From NCBI RefSeq assembly GCF_007741515.1, contig NZ_CP036263.1:2233501-2297500 (forward strand): a DNA stretch of 64,000 bases, written 5' to 3'. The translations under genes and the position numbers were made by a program. Under the pieces are notes generated by a model, which was not told the DNA's origin, did not search any database, and worked only from the letters and a program-made list of their open reading frames with translations. The DNA comes from Adhaeretor mobilis. GTDB taxonomy: Bacteria > Planctomycetota > Planctomycetia > Pirellulales > Lacipirellulaceae. Each line of letters starts with the position of its first letter. Within the stretch, counting starts at the first letter, position 1. Of the stretch, positions 25,942 to 34,247 are shown in pieces.

Positions 25942-27177
25942 CTATTTTACTTTACCCAGCAGGGTGAGCCGTAATGTGTTCATTGCCTGTTTCGCAGTGC
26001 GGGCTCTTACGATTGCCGGATGCGAGGAACAGGCAAAGCGTGTTTTGCGAGTCCCCTCGGCACTTGCTACAGCTGCAAAGACATGAGCTTCCGGAGCATT
26101 TCTGTCAGGCGGAAAAGCAGAGACCGCTAGGCCATAGTCGGCACCGGTTTGCAAGCGTATCGCTTCGGCAAGTGCTTCGGCCAGTTGGGGACTGTTGGGC
26201 TCAAGAACGGCTGCAACGCCCAAAGAGGACGAGGCCTGCTTGAGCGATCGTATGACCGCTCCGCCAACAAAGTGATCTTCCTCGTCCGCCAGTTCTAAAC
26301 GCTCTGAGAGCAATCCTCCGGTTGCCCATTCGGCTACGGATAACGTCTGCTGATGTTCTTTCAATAATCGTAGCACGGCATGCTCAAGCTCGTCGTCTTC
26401 CTGGCCGTACACGAGTGTGCCGAGCGAGTCGCGAATGATTTGCAGCGTGGGCTCGATTTTCTCCAGGCAGGCCGCTTCGTTGGGGCCGCTGGTGGTAGCA
26501 CGCAGCGTGATCGTGGCATCACTCACGGTGATTCCCACTACGGGGTCGCGACCGCGAGCAATCAAGTCGGGCAGCATTTCCTCAAGGTGGCTTTCGCCCG
26601 CGCCGAAGCACTTCAAACGCCGGTGCACGGTGATCCTTGGCTCGGACTGAGAGGCAATAATCTCGGGAGCGATCGAGCTAGCCCACATCGGTTTCAGTTC
26701 TGCGGGCACGCCTGGCAACGCATACAGCTGACAGTTGCCACCGCCAGTTCGCTTGACCAACATGGCGATACCCGGTGCAGTGCCATGCTCGTTGGGAATG
26801 GGGCTCGCTCCTGCGGGAAACTCAGCCTGCAGGCGATTTCGCTCTGGCATTTTTCTACCGCGACTGGTGTAGAGATTTTCGATGTGCCTGAGTGAGTCCT
26901 CGTCCAAGACGAGCGGCACGCCGGCAGCTTTTGCAATCACCTCGCGGGTTAGATCGTCTGCCGTGGGGCCCAGTCCGCCGGTGCAAACGATGATGTCGGC
27001 TCGTTGGATGGCAATACGAAAGACGTCGATGTTGTTCGCCAGATCATCCCCGACAGTCGTGTGGAAGGCGACCGTCGATCCGCATTCCAGCAGGCGTTCG
27101 CTGAGCCACTTGGTATTCGTATCGAGCCGTTGACCGGTGATCAGCTCATCGCCAATCGCTATGATTTCTGCAAGCAT
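25942..27177 (-). CDS. cinA: CinA-like protein: MoCF-binding domain plus degenerate amidase domain
   Basis: A 411-residue protein starting MLAEIIAIGDELITGQRLDT. Residues 1-170 are the molybdopterin-binding/CinA N-domain (VCTGGLGPTADDLTREVIAKAAG), a nucleotide pyrophosphatase in characterised CinA. Residues 170-250 are the linker domain with CFGAGESHLEEMLPDL. Residues 265-411 correspond to the PncC NMN-amidase domain, but the active-site stretch normally written AESCTGG reads AEWATGG, so the catalytic serine is replaced by Trp. NMN amidase activity is therefore unlikely. The ATG at 27177 matches the family start. Confidence 0.9.
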   Translation of the reverse strand: MLAEIIAIGDELITGQRLDTNTKWLSERLLECGSTVAFHTTVGDDLANNIDVFRIAIQRADIIVCTGGLGPTADDLTREVIAKAAGVPLVLDEDSLRHIENLYTSRGRKMPERNRLQAEFPAGASPIPNEHGTAPGIAMLVKRTGGGNCQLYALPGVPAELKPMWASSIAPEIIASQSEPRITVHRRLKCFGAGESHLEEMLPDLIARGRDPVVGITVSDATITLRATTSGPNEAACLEKIEPTLQIIRDSLGTLVYGQEDDELEHAVLRLLKEHQQTLSVAEWATGGLLSERLELADEEDHFVGGAVIRSLKQASSSLGVAAVLEPNSPQLAEALAEAIRLQTGADYGLAVSAFPPDRNAPEAHVFAAVASAEGTRKTRFACSSHPAIVRARTAKQAMNTLRLTLLGKVK

Positions 27178-27241
27178 GGTTGCAGTGTGTGCAGGTAGCA
27201 AGAAATTGAGAAGGGCTAACGAGCCAACTCAGTTCGCAATG

Positions 27242-27886
27242 CTACTTTGTCACACTAAAGCCCCAGCTCACTCGGCCTCGAGGGCGTCCGCGATGATGGT
27301 AACCGTAGCGATGTCGCGGTCCGTAGCCAGGTGGCGGGCCGTAGTAGTGTTCCTCGACGATAACTGGAGGTCCGGGGGCTTGGGCCACCTGCTGGGGCGC
27401 TGGCGGGTTCTGCATCATCTGAATGACCTCCGTCGCCACGCCGTTCTTGTGCAGGTAGATAACATCGGCGGCCGAGGGTGGCGCGGCAACTCCGGAGGTG
27501 CTCACGTAGTTACTGATTAGCCGAGGATCGACGCCTTGTTGGCTCATCGCGACCACTTCCTCCATCGTGGCGGCGCCGGCGGGGACTTGGCGTCCGGTTG
27601 CCGCGGCAATCGCAGCGCGATTCTCGGCCTGCATTTGATCCATGCTGTCGCCTACTGCGGCACCGGTCAAAGCTCCCAGTCCAGCACCGATGAGTGCGCC
27701 GGTGCCTGCGTTCCCTCCGGTGGCATCGCCAATGATGGCACCTGCCCCAGCACCCGCCAACGCGCCAACACCTGCGCCACGATCGGCGTACTGGGTCGAG
27801 CGGCAGCCGGCCGACCAACCCATCGAAAGGGCAGTTAGAATAACGAGTGAGGCGTGCTTTACCGACGGACGCATGCTAGGTCTCAT
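27242..27886 (-). CDS. Glycine-zipper lipoprotein
   Basis: A 214-residue envelope protein. The signal peptide ends with a lipobox near MGWSAGC. Residues about 40-80 are glycine zipper repeats (GVGALAGAGAGAIIGDATGG, NAGTGALIGAGLGALTGAAVG) that form membrane-associated helices in OmpA-like and SlyB-like proteins. A short helical region with VDPRLISNYVSTSGV and VIYLHKNGVATEVIQMMQ follows, then a Pro/Gly/Tyr/His/Arg-rich tail. Start at 27886 or the ATG at 27874; neither has a clear ribosome-binding site. Function is structural or unknown. Confidence 0.82.
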   Translation of the reverse strand: MRPSMRPSVKHASLVILTALSMGWSAGCRSTQYADRGAGVGALAGAGAGAIIGDATGGNAGTGALIGAGLGALTGAAVGDSMDQMQAENRAAIAAATGRQVPAGAATMEEVVAMSQQGVDPRLISNYVSTSGVAAPPSAADVIYLHKNGVATEVIQMMQNPPAPQQVAQAPGPPVIVEEHYYGPPPGYGPRHRYGYHHRGRPRGRVSWGFSVTK

Positions 27887-28308
27887 GGGGAACAAGTGAC
27901 GCTCGCTTGGCGGAGATTGCTCGTTAGGCGGAATGGACAGGCGAGCCGGCGGGGGCACCGATAGTCTCAAACCGGGAGTTGACGGGTCAATAGCAGTGCT
28001 ATTGGTGCGTATCCTATCCGGCTTTTCGGCTATTTCCGCTCTGACGCTTGCAAGTGCTTACTAGCGGACGTAAACTTTAACTAACTCGGGATTTGTGGCC
28101 GCTTGCAGCCGAAACTGCTAAAGAGCCGACGTCGTACCGCGTCTCCCTTGTCAGCAACTTTGCAAGCTCGCAGGGTTAATTGGCAAACGCGGCACACTCA
28201 AGCTTTCAAGCAGAATCAGTAATGGGCCGCATTCACCGAGCGTGACTGCGGTTTTTTTATTGCGCGGTTCAAAATTGCACCGGCGCCTGAAGTTAGGAAA
28301 GCTCGAAA
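27887..28308. other. Divergent gene-free interval with a leader terminator
   Basis: 422 bases between two divergent genes. The right part is the untranslated leader of the trans-sulfuration gene starting at 28309 and contains an intrinsic terminator (28227-28258). I see no clear match to a named riboswitch. A TACCGCG string at 28134-28140 resembles part of a T-box but lacks the rest. Confidence 0.55.
28227..28258 (+). terminator. Intrinsic terminator in the leader of the cystathionine synthase gene
   Basis: CCGCA, T, TCAC, five-base loop, GTGA, C, TGCGG, then seven Ts (28252-28258). The hairpin ends 50 bases before the ATG at 28309, whose AGGAAAG ribosome-binding site lies after the T-run. 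No plus-strand gene ends nearby, so it most likely acts on transcripts initiated just upstream. GCGGC at 28189-28193 can pair with GCCGC at 28226-28230, which would disrupt the terminator: a possible antiterminator. Confidence 0.7.
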
Positions 28309-29547
28309 ATGAGTACCATCGAAATGGCAGAACCCACCAAGTCAGACTCTCCCAAGTCCCCAAATGCCGATGCTGCGCCAGAGCCGTCGCTAGCGACGCT
28401 AGCAGTTCATGCCGGTGAGGCACGGCAGAAGCCGGGCGACTCGATCACCGATCCCGTCTTCTGCGCTTCGACCTATACGTTCGAAAACACGCAAGCGGTG
28501 ATCGACTTCATTGAGAAGGATCAGCCTCGCGAGGAGTACGGTCGTTACGGGAGCCCGGGAATTCGCATTGCCGAGAAAAAGCTCGCCGCCCTGGAGGCGG
28601 GTGAGGATGCCGTGGTCTATTCCAGCGGCATGGCGGCATTTGTTGGCTTGCTCATGGCGAAGCTCAAATCCGGCGACGAGGTGATCTTTTTCGACGAGTG
28701 TTATCATCGCAGCCGTGAGTTCTGCGCGAAGCATTTGGCCCGGTTCGGGGTTGTGACTCGCCAAGTGAAAGCGTGCGACTACGACGCGATGGCCGCGGCG
28801 ATCGCGCCGAACACGAAAATGTTAATTAGCGAATCGCCCACCAACCCGCACATGAGCTGCGTAGATCTCGACCGCTTCGTGGAGATTGGCGTGAGCCACG
28901 GCGTGGAAACACTGATCGATGCGACACTCGCTACGCCGTACAACCTAAGGCCTATCCCGGCTGGTGTGGATTACGTAATGCACTCCGCGACGAAGTATCT
29001 CGGCGGGCACAACGACTTGCTGGCCGGTGTTGTGGTAGGCACGCAGGAAAAGTTGGAGCCAGTTCGCAAGTTGCGCGGCATCATGGGCGCGATCAACGGG
29101 CCGCAGAATATCTATCTGCTGCTCCGTGGACTGAAGACCTTTGAACTTCGCATGCAACGTCACAACGCGAACGGTTTACAGGTAGCCCAATTTCTTGAGA
29201 ACCATCCGCGTGTAGAACGGGTTTATTACCCAGGGCTGGAGTCGCATCCCTATCACGAAGTTGCTAAGCGTACCATGCGTGGCTTTGGCGGTCTGGTGAC
29301 ATTCCTGGTTAAGGATGCCGACTGGCGGGCCACGGGAGATGTGATCGATGCGGTGAAGATACCACGCATTGCTCCGAGCCTGGGCGGCGTGGAATCGTTG
29401 ATCGAGCAGCCGTTGGTTATGAGCTATTACCAATGCACACAGGCAGAGCGTGATCAATTTGGCATCCCCGATAACATGATTCGCATGTCGTGTGGAATCG
29501 AGAGCGGGGACGATCTGGTGGCCGATTTGGCACAGGCTCTGGGTTAA
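28309..29547 (+). CDS. Trans-sulfuration PLP enzyme, cystathionine gamma-synthase-like
   Basis: A 412-residue Cys/Met-metabolism PLP enzyme. Residues 1-27 are a variable leader; then SLATLAVHAGEARQKPGDSI opens the domain. Motifs are EEYGRYGSPGIRIAEKKLAALEAGE (PLP-phosphate Tyr and Arg), YSSGMAAFVGLLM, and HSATKYLGGHNDLLAG with the Schiff-base lysine near 229. YGRYGSP is closer to the plant-type gamma-synthase group than to enterobacterial MetB. It probably makes cystathionine or homocysteine from an acylated homoserine; the acyl group cannot be told. A good AGGAAAG site precedes the ATG. The next gene is a second paralogue. Confidence 0.87.
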   Translation: MSTIEMAEPTKSDSPKSPNADAAPEPSLATLAVHAGEARQKPGDSITDPVFCASTYTFENTQAVIDFIEKDQPREEYGRYGSPGIRIAEKKLAALEAGEDAVVYSSGMAAFVGLLMAKLKSGDEVIFFDECYHRSREFCAKHLARFGVVTRQVKACDYDAMAAAIAPNTKMLISESPTNPHMSCVDLDRFVEIGVSHGVETLIDATLATPYNLRPIPAGVDYVMHSATKYLGGHNDLLAGVVVGTQEKLEPVRKLRGIMGAINGPQNIYLLLRGLKTFELRMQRHNANGLQVAQFLENHPRVERVYYPGLESHPYHEVAKRTMRGFGGLVTFLVKDADWRATGDVIDAVKIPRIAPSLGGVESLIEQPLVMSYYQCTQAERDQFGIPDNMIRMSCGIESGDDLVADLAQALG

Positions 29548-29765
29548 CCACGGAGTCACGGAGGCTGGCAATTTAATGAATCTCTCGCAAAGACGCTAAG
29601 GCGCAAAGATTCGAGAAATTCCCTCAATGATACAGTTCGAGTGCTCAATAATTATGTTTAGAATTAAAGCGTGCGATGTCGACGAGTGTTCCTCGCGACT
29701 TAGCGCCTTTGCGTACACAACTCGACGCAATTTATTCTCCGTGTCCTCCGTGCCTCTTTGGTAAG
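29548..29765. repeat. Intergenic inverted repeat, ACCACAGAG family, copy 4
   Basis: The left part (from 29548) reads ACCACGGAGTCACGGAGG, then TCTCGCAAAGACGCTAAGGC. The right part, reverse-complemented, reads CCAAAGAGGCACGGAGG and ACGCAAAGGCGCTAAG. It contains both motif types of the family and ends three bases before the next start codon. Confidence 0.8.
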
Positions 29766-29767
29766 TA

Positions 29768-30916
29768 ATGCATTTTCGAACTCGCGCTATTCATGTCGGC
29801 AACGAAGCCTGCAAGCAAACTGGAGCCGTGGTACCACCATTGCATGTTGCTTCGACTTTTGTTCAACCTGGCGCTGGCGACTGGGGTGAATTCGACTACT
29901 CGCGCAGTGGAAATCCCACGCGGAAGCAGTTTGAGACGACCCTCGCATCGCTGGAAGGGAGCGTTGGAGCTCTTGCATTCTCCACTGGGATGGCGGCGAC
30001 GCATTGTGTTACCTCGATGCTCTCCGCGGGCGATCACGTCGTTGCGGGGAGTGACATCTACGGCGGCACGTATCGCCTGTTGCACAAAGTTGCCAGTCGC
30101 GCCGGCGTTGAAGTCACGCTCGTCGACAGCACCGATGCGGCCAATGTCGCAGCGGCAATCACCCCTCAGACGAAGCTCGTCTGGATCGAGAGTCCCGGCA
30201 ACCCAAAAATGACGATCACGGACATAGCCGCGTGTGCGGAAATTGCCAAGAAGCACGACGTGCTGCTTGGCGTTGATAGCACTTTTGCAACGCCCGTGCT
30301 CACGCGACCGTTGGAATTGGGGGCCGACATCGTGATGCACTCCGCTACGAAGTACATTGGCGGGCATAGCGATCTCATGGGTGGTGCGTTGGTTGTGAAG
30401 GACAAGCAGCTGTTCGATGATCTTTACTTCGTGCAGAACGCCACTGGCGGGATCATGGGACCGCTGGAGGCATTTCTTTGCTCGCGGGGTCTGAAGACCT
30501 TGGAGCTGCGCGTGCGTGAGCAGTCGCGCACCGCGTTGGAATTGTCCCAGTGGTTGAACGGACACGACCAGGTCAAACGCGTGTTGTATCCCGGATTGCC
30601 GCAGCATCCGGGCCATGACGTTGCTAAGCGGCAGATGCAGGGCGGCTTTGGCGCGATGCTGAGCTTCGAGCTGACGGGCGACTTCGCGGCAACCAAGAAA
30701 TTTGCCGAATCAACCAAGCTGTTCCAACTAGCTGTGAGCCTGGGGGCCGTGGAATCGCTGATCGAGCAGCCGGCCTCGATGTCTCACGCCAGCTACGATG
30801 CGGCGGATCGCGCGAAGCATGGCATCAGCGATGGACTCATTCGGCTTTCCGTTGGTTTGGAAGCGGTTGAGGACTTGCAGGCTGATCTTGAGCAAGCGTT
30901 TAAGGCCATTGAATAA
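29768..30916 (+). CDS. Trans-sulfuration PLP enzyme, cystathionine lyase/synthase-like
   Basis: A 382-residue paralogue of the preceding enzyme. Motifs: MHFRTRAIHVGNEACKQTGA, FDYSRSGNPTRKQFETTLASLEG (PLP-phosphate binding YSRSGNPTR), FSTGMAATHCV, and HSATKYIGGHSDLMGG with the PLP lysine near 194. FDYSRSGNPTR with the C-terminal LGAVESLIEQPASMSH is typical of cystathionine beta- or gamma-lyases and bacterial gamma-synthases. Together the pair could turn cysteine plus acyl-homoserine into homocysteine. The start ATG is almost touched by the right arm of an inverted repeat, leaving no visible ribosome-binding site. Confidence 0.88.
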   Translation: MHFRTRAIHVGNEACKQTGAVVPPLHVASTFVQPGAGDWGEFDYSRSGNPTRKQFETTLASLEGSVGALAFSTGMAATHCVTSMLSAGDHVVAGSDIYGGTYRLLHKVASRAGVEVTLVDSTDAANVAAAITPQTKLVWIESPGNPKMTITDIAACAEIAKKHDVLLGVDSTFATPVLTRPLELGADIVMHSATKYIGGHSDLMGGALVVKDKQLFDDLYFVQNATGGIMGPLEAFLCSRGLKTLELRVREQSRTALELSQWLNGHDQVKRVLYPGLPQHPGHDVAKRQMQGGFGAMLSFELTGDFAATKKFAESTKLFQLAVSLGAVESLIEQPASMSHASYDAADRAKHGISDGLIRLSVGLEAVEDLQADLEQAFKAIE

Positions 30917-31052
30917 ACCACAAAGAACACGAAGGACACAAAGGTTTGTTGGATTGAACTTACTGCCAGGATTGGCATGCCCACCCTGTTATGTTCTCTT
31001 GGATTGCTCCACCTTTTTCTTTCTTAGTGCCCTTCGTGTTCTTTGTGGTTCA
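30916..31052. repeat. Intergenic inverted repeat, ACCACAGAG family, copy 5
   Basis: The left arm AACCACAAAGAACACGAAGG, then ACACAAAGG, starts on the last base of the stop codon of the preceding gene. The right arm, reverse-complemented, reads AACCACAAAGAACACGAAGG, then GCACTAAG: 20 identical bases followed by near identity. Centre about 80 bases. Confidence 0.85.
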
Positions 31053-31095
31053 AGTTTACTTTTTCACATGAAGGCAGTTGTCGTTAGGAAAAGCT

Positions 31096-32007
31096 ATGCA
31101 ACTAGGATTCGTTAGCGCCATCTTTGGCGACATGTCTCTGGAAGAAGTCTTTCAGCACGCCAGCACCCTGGGTTACGACTGCGTGGAGGTCATGTGCTGG
31201 CCGCCGGGGGGGCCGGATCGCAAGTATGGTGGGGTTTGTCACCTCGACTGTACGGACTTTACTCAATCGCAGGCCGACGATACCCGGGCATTGAGCGAGA
31301 AGCACGGCGTGGCTATTTCCGCCTTGGGGTATTACTCGATTCCGCTCTCCGCACAGAAAGATCAAGCAGATGCTTCCCGTGGGCATCTTCGCAAAGTGAT
31401 TGACGCTACGGCCCTGCTGGGGCTACCGACGACCAACTCTTTCGTTGGCGCGAACCAGAACATGAACCTGGAAGAGAATTTTCAGCAGTACGAGCAGGTT
31501 TGGCCCGACATCGTGCGCTATGCAGAGGACAAAGGTGTGCGCATCGGCATCGAGAATTGCCCGATGTTGTTTGACGACACCTGGCCGTTTGGGCTGAATA
31601 TGGCCCGCACGCCGGCGATTTGGCGGCGGATGTTTGAGATCATTCCCTCAGAGAGTTTTGGGCTGAATTACGACCCCTCGCATTTGCAAATGCAACTCAT
31701 GGACCCGATCGCGCCAATCTTTGAGTTTGGCTCGCGGATCTTCCATGCCCACGCCAAGGACATGCGTATTGACCACAACACGCTCAACGAGGTCGGATCC
31801 TTGGAACCGCCCATGCAGCGTAGCACGGCCAAAATTCCCGGCTTCGGAGATATTTCGTGGGGAAAATTTATCGGCGCGCTCACGGATGTGGGCTTCGATG
31901 GGCCCGTTTGTGTGGAGGTCGAAGACGAGGCCTTCGAGGGAGACGTAGAACGCCGGCGTCAGTCACTGCAGATTAGCCATAGTGTGCTTCGGCCGTTGAT
32001 TGCTTAG
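31096..32007 (+). CDS. Sugar phosphate isomerase/epimerase family (TIM barrel)
   Basis: A 303-residue protein of the AP-endonuclease-2-like TIM-barrel superfamily, which includes xylose isomerase-like and hydroxypyruvate isomerases. ATG at 31096 with AGGAAAAG five bases upstream decides the start (MQLGFVSAIFGDMSLEEVF). Metal-binding residues are in RIGIENCPMLF, LNYDPSHLQMQLMDP, FHAHAKDMRID and VCVEVEDEAFEG. Substrate unknown; many planctomycete members act on uncommon sugars. It follows the trans-sulfuration genes, but a functional link is not evident. Confidence 0.88.
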   Translation: MQLGFVSAIFGDMSLEEVFQHASTLGYDCVEVMCWPPGGPDRKYGGVCHLDCTDFTQSQADDTRALSEKHGVAISALGYYSIPLSAQKDQADASRGHLRKVIDATALLGLPTTNSFVGANQNMNLEENFQQYEQVWPDIVRYAEDKGVRIGIENCPMLFDDTWPFGLNMARTPAIWRRMFEIIPSESFGLNYDPSHLQMQLMDPIAPIFEFGSRIFHAHAKDMRIDHNTLNEVGSLEPPMQRSTAKIPGFGDISWGKFIGALTDVGFDGPVCVEVEDEAFEGDVERRRQSLQISHSVLRPLIA

Positions 32008-32011
32008 TGTT

Positions 32012-32132
32012 GGGTGGCGTGCGTAACTTGTTGCCCTTGGATATCTTGTGCAGCTTGCTCAGTTTCAGAGTTGTTCCTAGGCGATCCTCACTGCCGAGTT
32101 CCAGCAAGGGTAGCAAGCTAACCATGCCACCC
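32012..32132. repeat. Intergenic inverted repeat, GGGTGGCATG family, copy 2
   Basis: Left arm GGGTGGCGTGCGTAACTTG, then TTGCCCTTGG (32012-32040). The right arm (32101-32132), reverse-complemented, reads GGGTGGCATGGTTAGCTTG, then CTACCCTTGCTGG. Same family as 12684-12812. It lies between two convergent genes (isomerase and aat), so it may work as a bidirectional 3' end. Confidence 0.75.
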
Positions 32133-32140
32133 TCTGAATG

Positions 32141-32794
32141 CTACGAACAAAAGCTGACTGGCAAATCGACTAGCTGCTCTAATCGCTTAAGGTAGTCTCT
32201 TCGCGGCACTTCAATCGCGCCCAAACTACCCGTATGATCAGTCCATTGCTGAATGTCGAGCATCTGGTATCCACGTGCGTTGAGATGTTCGATCAGACGA
32301 TAGAGGGCAACCTTCGACGCATCGCGAACCCGGTGGAACATGCTTTCCGCAGCGAACACACCACCCACAGCAACGCCATACACGCCGCCAGCCAACTCTC
32401 CCTCTTGCCAAACTTCCACGCTGTGAGCGTGACCCAATTTGTGCAAATGCACGTAAGCGGCAAGCATTTCCTCGGTGAGCCAAGTGCCGCCCTCGCGGCC
32501 GGGGCCTACGGAGCAGGCATGAATGACCTGCGCGAACGCTTTATCGACCGAATGCGTAAATTGATTGCTCTTGAGCCGCCTGCTGAGCCTACGAGAGACG
32601 TGCATGCCCTCCAGCGGCATGAGGGCCCGCGGATCGGGCGACCACCAGAGCATGGGGTCCTCAGCATACGTGGGCCAGGGAAAGATGCCGTGACGGTAGG
32701 CGTCCAGCAATCGATCGGGCGTCAGGTCCCCGCCGATACCTACGAGGCCATCAGGGGTTGCATCTGCAGGGTCTGGAAAGTACTTGGACGTCAT
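32141..32794 (-). CDS. aat: Leucyl/phenylalanyl-tRNA-protein transferase
   Basis: Adds Leu or Phe to N-terminal basic residues to mark proteins for ClpAP degradation (N-degron pathway), 217 residues. Family motifs: YFPDPADATPDGLVGIGGDLTP at the N-terminus, AYRHGIFPWPTYAEDPMLWWSPDPRAL, HVSRRLSRRLK, EVWQEGELAGGVYGVAVGGVFAAESMFHR and DIQQWTDHTGSLGAIEVPR. All segments are intact and the length is normal. Divergent from the serine protease gene. Confidence 0.95.
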   Translation of the reverse strand: MTSKYFPDPADATPDGLVGIGGDLTPDRLLDAYRHGIFPWPTYAEDPMLWWSPDPRALMPLEGMHVSRRLSRRLKSNQFTHSVDKAFAQVIHACSVGPGREGGTWLTEEMLAAYVHLHKLGHAHSVEVWQEGELAGGVYGVAVGGVFAAESMFHRVRDASKVALYRLIEHLNARGYQMLDIQQWTDHTGSLGAIEVPRRDYLKRLEQLVDLPVSFCS

Positions 32795-33011
32795 AATCGT
32801 GTCAATTAGCGGCAGAGAACGTGGGAAACTGCACGATTCGTGCTAGTTTCGCATTTACTGCACGCCGCTACAAAATTGCTAGAATAGAAAATTGGAAGCA
32901 TGGTGAGGCTGGTCGCGGTCATCAGGCCAGCAACAATTCTAACAAGACAAGCTCCAAGCGGAGCGCGCACCTTTTACAATCTCCCTCACAGCCGAGACAG
33001 GACTCACGGGT

Positions 33012-34241
33012 ATGACGGACGAATCTCAACCTTTAGCAGTCACCCCTTTGAGTAGCACTACGAACACGCCTGTTGCTGAGCAAATAGGTGGACAACCGTT
33101 CGAGCGCCATTCATCAGGGGCCTATTCAGATATCAATGCCGAAGATCAGCAGCGTCTGGGGAGGCTGCTACGAGTGTTTTTTGGGCTCTCGATCTTGCTA
33201 CTCTTGGGGTTTGTCGTGCCCTACTTTGCCGGTCGCGTTCAATACAGCATGACGGCCGCCAAAGAACGTGCCCAGTTGGACGTAGCGCGCGAGAATCTGC
33301 GAGATTTCAAACTTGGACAGCAGGTCGAGGCATACACGCTGCTCCCCCAAGCGGTGAAGCCAAGCGTCGTGAGCATTCGCACGCACCGTCGCACGCGACG
33401 GGGAAGTGGTAGCGGGCAGGGCTCTGGAGTTATCGTCGATGAGGAAGGCTACATCCTGACCAACGATCACGTGGTGCATGGTGTCGACTCCGTGGAAATC
33501 GAACTGAGCGATGGTCGAATTGGCTCGGCAAGTGTGGTGGGGGTCGATCCCGACTTTGATCTTGCCGTCCTAAAAACAGAACTCACCGGGCTGACGCCTG
33601 CCATTTGGGGTGATAGTGAAGCACTAGAAGTCGGCGAGCCGGTGTGGGCATTTGGTAGCCCGTTTGGTCTGCAGCAATCGGTTACATCGGGAATCGTGAG
33701 TGCCACAAAGCGGCGGGGCATCGTGCAAGGTCCCTACAACGAGTTCCTACAAACCGACGCCGCGGTGAATCCCGGCAACAGTGGCGGTCCGCTGGTGAAT
33801 TCGCGTGCCGAAGTGGTGGGCATCAACAACATGATTTTCGGCGAGAGCTATCAAGGTATCAGCTTTGCAATTCCTAGCGAATTTGCCCGGGATACCTATG
33901 AGAAGTTGCGCCGTGATGGCTACGTAGAGCGAGGATTTCTCGGCGTTGAGCCCTCCAATGTGCCGGATCAAGCCGCTCGACTACTCGGTCTCGAAAGAGG
34001 TCAGGGTGTGTTAGTCTACAAGCTCACCAGGGACACGCCGGCATTTAACGCGGGTATGGAGTCGGGCGATGTGATCCTGAGTTGGAATGGTCAGCCTTAC
34101 AACGATCCGACGCTACTCAGCCGAGCGATTGCGGCGACACCGATTGGCAATAAAGTACCAGTAGAAGTCCTTCGCAATAGTAACTCGGGTGCGAAAGAGC
34201 ACACCTTGGAAGTTGTTGTTGGTACTCGGCCTCGAAGGTAG
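33012..34241 (+). CDS. DegP/HtrA-like serine protease with PDZ domain
   Basis: Membrane-anchored trypsin-like protease of 409 residues. Residues 1-50 are a cytoplasmic leader, followed by a membrane helix at about 54-76 (LLRVFFGLSILLLLGFVVPYF). The catalytic triad is visible: His in ILTNDHVVHG (about 152), Asp in DPDFDLAVLK (about 183) and Ser in NPGNSGGPLVNS (about 257). One PDZ domain covers about 305-405 (GFLGVEPSNVP, GVLVYKLTRDTPAFNAGMES). A single PDZ places it with DegS-like or YyxA-like proteases; it would act on exported proteins under envelope stress. Confidence 0.93.
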   Translation: MTDESQPLAVTPLSSTTNTPVAEQIGGQPFERHSSGAYSDINAEDQQRLGRLLRVFFGLSILLLLGFVVPYFAGRVQYSMTAAKERAQLDVARENLRDFKLGQQVEAYTLLPQAVKPSVVSIRTHRRTRRGSGSGQGSGVIVDEEGYILTNDHVVHGVDSVEIELSDGRIGSASVVGVDPDFDLAVLKTELTGLTPAIWGDSEALEVGEPVWAFGSPFGLQQSVTSGIVSATKRRGIVQGPYNEFLQTDAAVNPGNSGGPLVNSRAEVVGINNMIFGESYQGISFAIPSEFARDTYEKLRRDGYVERGFLGVEPSNVPDQAARLLGLERGQGVLVYKLTRDTPAFNAGMESGDVILSWNGQPYNDPTLLSRAIAATPIGNKVPVEVLRNSNSGAKEHTLEVVVGTRPRR

Positions 34242-34247
34242 ATACAC

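Noticed and set aside
28131-28140. T-box-like TCGTACCGCG string in the leader of the trans-sulfuration gene
   Set aside because: Only one short stretch resembles the T-box; the terminator begins 87 bases later instead of overlapping it, and stem I and specifier loop features are not seen.
29732-30616. Minus-strand open frame (294 codons) across the second trans-sulfuration gene
   Set aside because: Antisense shadow of an intact PLP enzyme with all motifs; no ribosome-binding site or domain.
32821-33015. Plus-strand frame of 64 codons before the serine protease gene
   Set aside because: No domain, it overlaps the protease start in another frame and lies in the likely promoter region.
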